DNA from: Rana temporaria | Lineage: Eukaryota > Chordata > Amphibia > Anura > Ranidae | NCBI RefSeq assembly: GCF_905171775.1 | Contig: NC_053489.1 | Location: 155,452,142 to 155,516,141 of the forward strand | DNA length: 64,000 nt | Reading direction: 5' to 3' | Part shown: piece by piece, positions 22,283 through 31,473 of the stretch | How the letters are laid out: each line of letters begins with the position of its first letter | How positions within the stretch are numbered: position 1 is the first letter of the stretch | Program-made: the position numbers and the translations under genes | The notes under the pieces: model-generated | The model's database searches: none | Seen by the model: the letters and a program-made list of their open reading frames with translations, nothing else | Told to the model about the DNA's origin: nothing

Positions 22283-22535
22283 GATGGCACAGCATATGCA
22301 CATAGCATCACGCTAGTACATATGTTCACAAGAGCTGTTTCTATAGTGACCCATCACGTACATCACTGTACTGGATCTAGCACTATATCACTATAGGGGT
22401 CAAATAGAAAAAAAAAATTTTTTTTGGGGTAAACTAAAAAAAAAAAAAAAAAAAATGTTCTAAAAAATAATATTTTTTTTTTTTGATATCACATTATTAT
22501 ACCAGCGCAGTACCAACACCTTTTTAACTAGTTGG

Positions 22536-23189
22536 TGGTTGACTTTGATAAACATTTTATTTTTATTTTACACTTATATATCAAATGCTGTATCCTGTTT
22601 CTTACTCCTGCTCTGACCAGAAACACTTTCTGGGTGGAGTTTGTCTATTTATTAATGTTGATTTATTTGCAGGTACTATTGTAACTCCCACAAACTTAAC
22701 TAAAAGTAAGAAGATGGGTTAAAGTGAATGTAAACTGAAAAAAAATACATTAATTAATTGTAAAGTGTTTTTTGTTCTTGATAATCTATGTTTGCTATGT
22801 AACTTTCATGCTAGTCCACTCAAAACACTTGATGATTCTGCCAGTCTCCTGTGTCCTCTGCAATGTCCTGTTCTATTTTGTTAACAATATCAATGAGTTT
22901 AGACCCATAGAAGCATTGACTAGGAATGAGGTACTTGTTTATAGGTCCATCTAACTAATGGAAAGTGACTGCTGTGACAGCTTCCTGCTCAGGGTTCCTG
23001 GCTATTGGGGATCAGCATACAGCATCCTAACAGGCAGTGGGATATCCGTGCCTGGCTCATTCAACTGTCATCTGGGGATTCCTGGCTGATAGGAGAATGT
23101 AAAAAAAATGCAAAGAGTCTGGTATAGACTTTAAGGAAGAAGTCTCACACAAAAAGAGAGAGATCTCCACCAAAACCCATACTAGATCT
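22536..23189. other. no gene seen
   Basis: Flanking DNA beyond the E2 target duplication. No supported open frame, RNA or repeat. Confidence 0.5.
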
Positions 23190-23530
23190 TTTTTCTTCCA
23201 CACATTTTTTTTATTTTATTGGAAGCAATACAAGTGGTAGATACAATACAGAGATCACATTTGGTCTGTACAAAATCATAACTTACAAGAACATTATATA
23301 TGTTGCTATAGAGTCATGGAATTTATTACCCAAAAATAATAGAGAACATCTAATTGAAGCCAATGCAAAATTGTGTGCATAACTCACTATACTATCAGAA
23401 AAGAGAAATTGAGATGCAAGTTTGTTTCCATATCAAATAGTATTATCCCCACTATTTGTGCTTTTATCAAGAGTTTTGTCTTTTGCACAATGGGGTATAG
23501 AAGATAAAGAGAACCTGTGTGCAAGAGTTA

Positions 23531-23990
23531 GGCCCCATCCAGCGGACCGTTTCCGCGGATAAATCCTCTCGAGGATTTCAGCAGATTTTAATGCGATGGA
23601 GTGTACTCACCATCGCATTGAAATCCGCGCCGAAATCCTCTGGCGATGACGTGTCGCGCCGTCGCCGCGATTATGACGCGGCGACGTGCGCGGCGCTGTC
23701 ATATAAGGAATTCCACGCATGCGTTGAATCATTGCGACGCATGCGGGGGATCCCTTCGGACGGATGGATTCGGTGAGTCTGTACAGACCAGCGGATCCAT
23801 CCGTTGGGATGGATTCCAGCAGATGGATTTGTTCTGCATGTCAGCGAATATCCGATCTGCTGGAATCCATCCCAGGGGAGATATATCCGCGGATAAAGAT
23901 CCGCTGGCGTTTACACACCATAGGATCTATCCGCTGAAACCCATTTGCTGGGATTTATCTGCGGATAGATTCTATGGTGTGTATGGGGCC
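23531..23990. mobile_element. palindromic MITE, TA-flanked family, copy 2
   Basis: Ends are GGCCCCAT and ATGGGGCC, flanked by TA (23529-23530, 23991-23992). The interior is a long palindrome rich in GCGGATAAATCC and CGACGCATGCG units. It sits in the 3' part of the minus-strand L1. Confidence 0.78.
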
Positions 23991-25388
23991 TAAGAGGAAC
24001 AGAAGAAGGAAAATAAAAAAGGAGATAAGAAAAAAGAGGGGGGTGATAGGGGGAAGGGAAGGGTTAGGACAGAGGGGATACAAGTGGCTGGGAATAGACC
24101 CACCTTCCATTTCCATCTCATCGTCCAGGGTAATTGGCATTTACCTTTAGTTTCCTAAAGTGGGCTATTACTGTGTTTAAGAAGTGTAAAAATTAAATTG
24201 TTTAGTGGTTTTGGAATGAATCTAACATGCCCATATATTTGCATTTTTTTGTAACCGCTCTTGAGAGATGTGGCTCAGTACTTCCATCTCCTCTATCTTA
24301 GAGAGCCTGACAAACCATTCTCTGATCATTGGAATGCATGTGGAACGCCAATGTACCGGAATGCAGAGTCTGCATTGACCATGTGCATGGCCAGAGATTT
24401 ATGGTAGTCTTTTTTAGGCAAGGACATGATGTAGTCGGAATTGTGTGGGGGTGTAATCTAAAGTAAACATGGTGATGTAATCTAAAGTAAGCATTGTGAT
24501 CTGTGTGATCATGTCATGGATTTACTTCCAAAAAGGCTGGAGTGACTCACACTCCCACCAGATGTGTAGCATGGTCCCTTCTGCTTTCCCGCACCTTTAG
24601 CATGTGTTGGGTATGGTGGAGGAGAATTCATGAAGGTGAGATGGAGTTCTGTACCATTTTGTTTTTATTTTGTAGGAGTTTTCTTGGATAGCTACATTCA
24701 GTGAGCCATTATGTGTGTACTTGTGCATGGTATCCCATTCCTCACCAGTGAAAGACACCTGAAGGTCTCTTTCCGAGGACTTCCGTGATGGATCTAGGGC
24801 AGGTGTGGAATCCTCCTTTAAAAGTTATGTATTTTATATGTACAATTTTTAATGTTTTTGTGGGGTTTCCGTAGGCAGAGGGATTCAAAATATGTAAAAT
24901 GCCTTGTCAATGTGGTTGTTGGTGCTTGGGTTGAAAAGAAGTGTCGACGTTACCTATACGTCTAAAAGAAAAAAGTTTCCGTGCATGATGTGCACACTAG
25001 ATTCTCATAGGTAAGGGTAATCCCTTTTGAGAAATAATTATTTGCAAGTATATCATCATATGGTCATTCCTGTTGTAGGAAGGAGCTCAACTCTCCTGGA
25101 AGAAATTTGGGGTTTCCTCTTACTGGGTCAAGGGTCCTGGGACTGAGGAGAGCAATGTAGATTTCGTAGCCCATCTAAAAGCTGTCAAGGAGGGAAAGGT
25201 AAGGGGGTGCATCATGATTTCCTGTGGCCAATGCCAGTGAGATAACCATGAGAATGTGCATAGTGGAATATACGTGAAGGAGTTCCCTAGAGCTACCCAT
25301 ACTTGCCTTGACTTATGTGACAACGGAGTGGGGGAGGGATCCAAAAAACGGAGGTTTACTTTTTGTGTTAACCTCCGCTTTAACTCTA
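23991..25388 (-). pseudogene. L1 ORF2 C-terminal part (minus strand)
   Basis: The minus-strand reading of about 24640-24520 gives the L1 C-terminal signature RCGKAEGTMLHIWWECE and PFWK, with a stop codon just before RCGK. Upstream, 25388-25120 continues the post-RT region of ORF2. Many stops and frameshifts are present, so the copy is old. Confidence 0.7.
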
Positions 25389-25860
25389 AGGCCCCATACA
25401 CACGATAGAATCCATCCGCTGAAAAATCCCAATGAATGGGTTTCAGCGGATAGATCCTATGGTGTGTACACTCCAGCGGATCTTTTTCCGCGAATATTTA
25501 TCCCCTGTGATGGATTCCAGCAGATAAATATTTGCTGACATGCTAAACAAATCTATCGGATGGATCCGCTGGTCTGTATAGACTCACCGGATCCATCCGT
25601 CCGAAGGGATCCCCCGCATGCGTCGTAATGATTCGACGCATGCGTGGAATTCCTTGTATGACAGCGTCGCGCACGTCGCCGCGTCATAATCGCGGCGACG
25701 GCGTGACACGTCATCGCCAGAGGATTTCGGCGCGGATTTCAATGCGATGGTGAGTACACTCCATCGCATGGAAATCCGCGGAAATCCTCGAGAGGATTTA
25801 TCCGTGGAAACGGTCCGCTGGACCGTATCCGCGGATAAATCCTCCCGTGTGTATGGGGCC
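25389..25860. mobile_element. palindromic MITE, TA-flanked family, copy 3
   Basis: Ends are GGCCCCATACACACGATAG and GTGTATGGGGCC, with palindromic interior and central CGACGCATGCG. It is closely related to copy 2 but inserted at another point of the same L1. Confidence 0.78.
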
Positions 25861-26480
25861 TATTAGTCCAATTTTATTCTACATAGACAGGAAAGATTCG
25901 ACATAGAGAGAAAAGATTCGACATTATAGAGACAGTGTTGGGGTAGACCATTAGACATGAACGACGAAGATTCGACGAAGCAGCGAAAAACATACAAACG
26001 TCAAATCTGTCATTGAAGGCTTATGGTGTCTGTCGAAAGTTCTAAGAAGGTTCGACAAGCAGCTAAACTGTATGCTGCCGCAATCGTACATTTCCGGTCA
26101 AATGCTCGGCCCATAGGATAGAAGAATTCAAATGTTGGTTGACTAGTAATAATAATTTATAAATATAATTATTACTAGTGTCATACAACATTAGAATTCT
26201 ACTATAGCTTGTAGGCAGAACATTCGACCGGAAATGTACGATTGCAGCGTTCTACAGTTTAGCTGGTCCGTCGAATCTTCTTAGAAGATTCTTCTTAGAA
26301 CATTCGACAGACACCATAAGCCTTCAATGACAGATTTGATACTAATTAATTTATATTTTCAGATGAATGCATTTTTTAATGAAACAAAATAAAAACGAAT
26401 TTCAGGAGTAACTAAATAAAATAAAAAATTCGGACGAAAACGAAATTCCGAAATGAAATATTTCAGTGTGCATATGTCTA
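25861..26480. repeat. palindromic foldback element inside the L1
   Basis: Arms at about 25997-26150 and 26172-26340 are inverted copies (for example TCTGTCATTGAAGGCTTATG and its complement) meeting at the AT-rich palindrome ACTAGTAATAATAATTTATA. It separates the L1 RT from the L1 C-terminal region. The family is unidentified and its exact ends are not fixed. Confidence 0.6.
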
Positions 26481-26960
26481 CCAAATAGTTCTATCTCTTT
26501 TAGTAAGTTGGGTAAAGAGATCTGAGGTGACCTTAGCGAGTAGAATGTCGTCCGCGAAGGCTGTGACCTTGAATTCCTTATCTTCTGTTTAGTCCTTGGA
26601 TTTTGGCATTAGATGTCAGCTTATTAAGAAGGGGTTCCAATGTGAGAAGATTAAAGGGGATAAGGGACAACCTTGGCGAGTCCCATTGCTTATGGTAAAG
26701 GCGTTCGACAGGTAGCCAGTAACTCGAACACTCACTGAAGGAGTGGAGTATAGTGTCATTATATGTGTGAGCATCCAGGGTTTGAGTCTAATTGCTTTCA
26801 GAACCTCTTGCATGTAATCCCAAGCCACCCTGTCAAATGCCTTCTCCGCATCAAGGGAGAGGAAGAAGCCTTTTGTTTTAGATGTGGTAAGCCAATAATG
26901 GAGATTCAATGCCCGAATGGTATTATCTCTGGCTTTCCTTCCTGATATGAATCCTACTTG

Positions 26961-28017
26961 GTCTAGACCAGGGGTCCTCAAACTTTTTAAACAGGGGGCC
27001 GGTTCACTGTCCCTCAGATCGTTAGAGGGCCGGACTATAAAAAAAAACTATGAATAATTTCCTAAGCCCCCCCCCACGATCATTGCAACCCTCCCCCTTC
27101 ATCATTATAAGCCCCTCATTGCAAGCCCCCCTCACAATCATTAATTGCAAACCGATCATGATCATTGCAAGCCCCCCCCACCTCACCATCATCATTACAT
27201 CATCATCATCATCCCCTCATTGCAAGCCCCCCCTCGCCATCATCATTGTAAGCCCCTCATTACAAGCCCCCCCTCACAATCATTAATTGCAAGCCCCCCA
27301 ATCATCATTAGCCACTCATTGCAAGCCCCCCTCACCATCATCAGCCCCTCATTGCAACCCCCCTCACCATTGCAAGAACCCCCCTCACCTTCATCATCAG
27401 CCCCTCATTGCAACCCCCCCTCACCATTGCAAGCCCCTCATTGCAAGCCCCCCCACCTTCATCATCAGCCCCTCATTGCAAGCCCCCCCACCATTTTCAT
27501 CATTTCATCATCATCAACCCCCCCCCCATCATCATCATTATTATTACATCATCATCAGCCCCCCCACCATCATCATCACATCAATATCAGCCCCCCTCAC
27601 CATCGCAAGCCCCCCCCTCCCTCCCTAACCATCGTAAGCCCCTCACACTCACAGCACTTTCTCCTTACTGTGCCACTGCTCACTCAACTGCTATGACGGT
27701 CCCGCTGTGCTCACAGTGTTGGTAACAGTTCTGGCGCACTGTGATAAATGTCCCGCCCTCCTCCTCCTAGACCAGCTCGTCTGATAGACAGAACACTGGC
27801 TCTATCACACAAGCTAGTCTAGGAGGAGGAGGGCGGGACATTTATCGCAGCGCGCCCGAACTGTTAACACTGTCATCTCCGTGACACAGCGGGATCGCTG
27901 TGTTACAACCTGCAGTGTAACCGGCGTTGCCTGTCAGGGTCGGGTGGGCCGGTTACAAGTCCTCCGCGGGCCGCATGTGGCCCGCAGGCCGTAGTTTGAG
28001 GACCCCTGGTCTAGACA
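26961..28017. mobile_element. non-autonomous hAT element, OC1-like termini, inserted in L1 RT
   Basis: Inverted ends CAGGGGTCCTCAAACT (26969-26984 and complement ending at 28009) are flanked by a perfect 8-bp duplication GTCTAGAC (26961-26968, 28010-28017), diagnostic of hAT. The terminal GGGCCGG-rich sequence resembles the OposCharlie/OC1 group known in tetrapods; this is from memory and needs a search. There is no transposase; the interior is a low-complexity array plus a short palindrome at about 27740-27870. Confidence 0.85.
27050..27660. repeat. CAT/CCCCCC-rich minisatellite inside the hAT element
   Basis: Irregular repeats of ATCATCATTGCAAGCCCCCC-type units. Open frames rich in His, Pro and Ser on the plus strand come from this repeat and are not genes. 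Confidence 0.8.
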
Positions 28018-28206
28018 TATAAGGTGAGATAAAAGTGGGAGCAGTCTGTTAGATAGTATCTTCGCATGAAGCTTGATGTCCACATTAAGTAGGGCTATAG
28101 GTCTGTAGTTTAAAACTTGTGTGTGGGCTTTGCCCTCTTTCGATATAACGGTTATATGGGCTTCCAACATTCGTCCCGCGGAAGTATGGGGGTTGGAGAA
28201 GGTGTA

Positions 28207-28655
28207 AGGCCTCGTACACACGACTGGACATGTCCGCTGAAACTGGTCCGCGGACCAGTTTCAGAGGACAGATCCGATCGTGTGTACAGGCTAGCGGACA
28301 GATTTCCAGCGGACAAAAGTTTCTTAGCATGCTAAGAAACTTGTCTGCTGGAGAGCTGTCCGTCGGACATGTCCGCTGGAGAGCTGTCCGTCGGACATGT
28401 CCGCTGGTTAGTACGTCTAACCAGCGGACCGAAATCCCATGCATGCGTCGAATTGATTCGATGCATCCGTGGAAGCATTTAACTCTCGCGATAGAGAACG
28501 ACGTTGTCGTCTACGTCACCGCGTTCTCTGTCCGCGGGGATTTCGGTTTGATGGTGTGTACAGCCATCAGACCGAAATCTCCGAGCGGACATGTCCGATG
28601 AAAACGGTCCGCGGACCGTTTTCATCAGACATGTCCTGTGGTGTGTACGAGGCCT
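28207..28655. mobile_element. palindromic MITE, TA-flanked family, copy 4
   Basis: Ends AGGCCTCGTACACACGA and GTGTACGAGGCCT are flanked by TA (28205-28206, 28656-28657). It contains two tandem copies of GAGAGCTGTCCGTCGGACAT. The right end was later used as the target for the TTAA element that follows. Confidence 0.8.
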
Positions 28656-28658
28656 TAA

Positions 28659-29655
28659 CCACTTAAGGACCGCCTCATGTACATATACGTCGGCAGAATG
28701 GCACAGGCAGGCACATGTACGTATATATACGTGCCCTGCTTGACGTGGGTCGGGGGTCCGATCGGGACCCCCCCCCCGTACATGCGGCGGTCCCCGTGGC
28801 TTCAGGAGCGATCCGGGACGACGGCGCGGCTATTTGTTTATAGCCGCTCCATCGCGATCGCTCCCCGGAGCTGAAGAACGGGGAGAGCCGTGTGTAAACA
28901 CGGCTTCCCCGTGCTTCACTGTGTCGGCGCATCGATCGCGTCATTCCCTTTATAGGGAAGACACGATCGATGACGTCATTTCTACAGCCACACCCCCCTA
29001 CACTAGTAAACACACACAAAGTAAACCCTAACTCCTACAGCGCCCCCTGTGGTTAACTCCCAAACTGCAAACTGTCATTTTCACAATAAAGAATGCAATT
29101 TAAATGCATTTTTTGCTGTGAAAATGACAATTGTCCCAAAAATGTGTCAAAATTGTCCGAAGTGTCCGCCATAATGTCGCAGTCACGAAAAAAATCGCTG
29201 ATCGCCGCCATTAGTAGTAAAAAAAAAAAAAAAAATAATGCAAAAAAACTATCCCCTATTTTGTAAACACTATAAATTTTGCGCAAACCAACCGATAAAC
29301 GATTATTGCGATTTTTTTTTTACCAAAAATAGGTAGAAGAATACGTATCGGCCTAAACTGAGGAAAAAAAAATGTTATATATGTTTTTGGGGGATATTTA
29401 TTATAGCAAAAAGTAAAAAATATAGCATTTTTTTCAAAATTGTCGCTCTATTTTTGTTTATAGCGCAAAAAATAAAAACCGCAGAGGTGATCAAATACCA
29501 CCAAAAGAAAGCTCTATTTGTGGGGAAAAAAAGACGCCAATTTTGTTTGGGAGCCACGTCGCACGACCGCGCAATTGTCTGTTAAAGCGACGCAGTCCCG
29601 AACTGTAAAAACCCCTTGGGTCTTTAGGCAGCATTTTGGTCCGGGGCTTAAGTGG
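28659..29655. mobile_element. TTAA-flanked (piggyBac-like) non-autonomous element
   Basis: TTAA at 28655-28658 and 29656-29659 flanks inverted ends CCACTTAAGGACCG and CCACTTAAGCCCCGGACC (complement of the right end). Precise TTAA duplications are the hallmark of piggyBac. There is no transposase. The left TTAA was formed from the end of the MITE at 28207-28655, so this is the younger of the two. Confidence 0.8.
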
Positions 29656-29659
29656 TTAA

Positions 29660-30962
29660 AGGTCGATAGTAACTCAGACGATAACTTGCCCGGTTTCAAT
29701 GTTTTATGGCAGTTTGTAATTTCTCTGTGGTTAAGGGATGTTCCATTTCTTTGGCTTGATCTCAATTAATCACTTTTGGGCCAAATTGGGATAAAAAACT
29801 CTAATATGCATAGAGCAGATTTCAGGTTGGGTTAATTCTGGGCGGTCAGACTTCAGAGTGTACAGTTTAGTGTAAAAAAGCTCAAATGGTTTTTCTATAT
29901 CTTAATTTCTAGAAAATATTGTGCCCTGAGGGTCATGAATGTGGTGAATTACGAAGGAGACTTTAGAGACTTGCACCATATGCGTTAGGAGCCTCCCACT
30001 TTTGTTTCCATGTTTATAAAAAGCTTTCTGATTGAGAGCGTAGCGTTATCTTGAGCGCTTATCTAGTTCCTCTAGTAGGAGGGAGCGTGTATGTGATAAG
30101 TCCAGTAGGGTTGTCTGTTCACTGGAGCCTTTATGGGTGGCTTTTAGTCTTTTAATTTTATCTATCAATGACTGGATTGTTGTTTGGTGCTTGCTTTTAG
30201 CTTTCATTGCTTTACCCACCAGGATTTCATTCTAGTTGTGGATTCATGGAAAGATAAAGTGACCATAACAGGGTGATGATCAGATAGAAACCTAGGCTCT
30301 GTCGTTGCTTAAGTGAGGAATGAGAAGTCAGGTTGAATAAGGAAGAAATTGTCTATTCTAGAGTATTTTTGTTGTGGAGCTGAGTAACAGGTATAATCTT
30401 TAGATGGAAATAATGTACGCTAGGTGTCATGCAATGATAATCCCTGTAGATTGAACTGACGAAGTGCACGATAAGCTAAGGTGGATGTGCCTGAAGAGGT
30501 GTCCATGTCTGGATTCAGTGGTACATTAAAGTTGCCTCCTAATAATACTATACCCTCTTGGAATGAGGACATGAGGTCACAGACCCTCCTGAAGAAGGAT
30601 ACTTGATGTTCATTGGGGCAATATACATTTGCAAGCGTTATTGGTTTTGGACGCAAAACGACCTTTAATTAAATGAAAACTACCCTCAGGATCTATCAGG
30701 GAGTTTAACACCTGAAAATCCACATGCTTAGAATTTACTATGGATGCCCCTTAGAAACGGGGGTTCGTTGCGTGGATTGCGGTGCAATTTTGGGGATTGA
30801 GTCCAAGCGAAAGTGGGCTTCCTGAAGGAAAATTAACTGGGCTTTATGCTTTGAAAGGGCGGACAAGACTTGCTTTCTTTTTTCTGGAAAGTTCAGACCT
30901 TTAACATTGAGTGAGACGCATTTCAACGAGAGAGGCATCTTGATCACTGGCCCTTTCTGCAT
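29660..30962 (-). pseudogene. L1 ORF2 endonuclease domain (start of ORF2)
   Basis: On the minus strand ORF2 starts near 30921 with MPLSLKCVSLNVKGLN and continues QLIFLQEAHF, the Asn/Glu active-site segments of an apurinic-type L1 endonuclease. Further on, 30650-30420 has ANVYCPNEHQVSF and LLGGNFNVPL, matching the NxY and GGDFN-type motifs, with Asp changed to Asn in this copy. Frames are broken between these parts. Confidence 0.8.
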
Positions 30963-31473
30963 GGTGCAAGACAGTGTTGACAGTGCTAAACCTAGACCAG
31001 AAGAGGGTTTACGTGTCTGCCTCAGGCGGTTGATGGATTCTATTTACAAGTGAGAAATAGGGAAGGCAGGTCTGTGGTGCTGGGGGGGAGGGATAAAGGG
31101 ATGGGGAAAGAGTAAGGAGAGAAAAAACAGGGTTCGTTTAGGAAAAAAACAAAAGAGTGGAGAAAAGTTTTAAATAAACTTGTGAAGACAATGAGATAGG
31201 GGGACTAATATACTATTCTACATTTCAGAGAGCAAACAGAGTGGTCAGCAAGTGTCTTATGAGCCTGCTGCTAGGGGACGTAGGTGAGGACGAAATACAC
31301 ATGCTTCTACACACACGCTTCTACTTCAATAATCGTAACAATAAACTAGAGGTTGGTTAGTTATAGCGGGAAGCTGAAAACCACCATATACTAATATTAA
31401 GACTACTATCTTGTGTTGCTAACTGGTGTCACAGAAGAAAACTAAAACCAAATTTAACTTTCCACTTTAAGAG

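Larger units (their letters stand above)
21262..22526 (+). repeat. E2 right pseudo-LTR
   Basis: It is nearly identical to 15970-17249. It differs by single bases (GGTGGC in the left copy is GGCGGC here) and by shorter A and T runs (22408-22485). The 9-bp target duplication follows it directly. Confidence 0.88.
15961..22535 (+). mobile_element. complete Penelope-like element E2 with direct pseudo-LTRs and target duplication
   Basis: Two near-identical 1.27-kb direct repeats (about 15970-17249 and 21262-22526) flank ORF1 and ORF2. ACTAGTTGG occurs immediately outside both ends (15961-15969 and 22527-22535), a 9-bp target-site duplication that defines the insertion as 15970-22526. Both ORFs are open from start to stop, and the pseudo-LTRs differ at only a few bases and in poly-A/T length. 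This suggests a young and possibly still active element. The direct orientation contrasts with the inverted arrangements of E1 and E4. Confidence 0.9.
26481..28207 (-). pseudogene. L1 reverse transcriptase domain, split by a hAT insertion
   Basis: The minus-strand segment 28207-28018 encodes NYRPIALLNVDIKLHAKILS, and 26960-26616 encodes DQVGFISGR, LSLDAEKAFDRV and NGTRQGCPLSPLIF. Near 26580-26524 the frame includes TAFADDILLAK, which holds the catalytic FADD box. The two halves are rejoined if the 26969-28009 insertion and one 8-bp duplication are removed. Several frameshifts make it non-functional. Confidence 0.8.
23190..31473 (-). mobile_element. minus-strand L1/Tx1-type LINE broken by nested insertions
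   Basis: Read on the minus strand, L1 ORF2 starts near 30921 and its parts follow in order: endonuclease (30921-29660), RT (28207-28018, 26960-26481) and C-terminal Cys/His motif (about 24640-24520). A T-rich tail lies near 23190. Removing the inserts at 23531-23990, 25389-25860, 25861-26480, 26969-28009, 28207-28655 and 28659-29655 leaves a collinear element of normal L1 size. The hAT at 31474 marks the approximate upstream edge. Confidence 0.8.

Noticed and set aside
23519..23993. Several short frames in the CpG-rich palindromic MITEs
   Set aside because: The same peptides recur in each MITE copy on both strands because the element is palindromic; no coding signature.
27145..27725. His/Pro-rich frames
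   Set aside because: Translation of the CAT/CCCCCC repeat in the hAT element.
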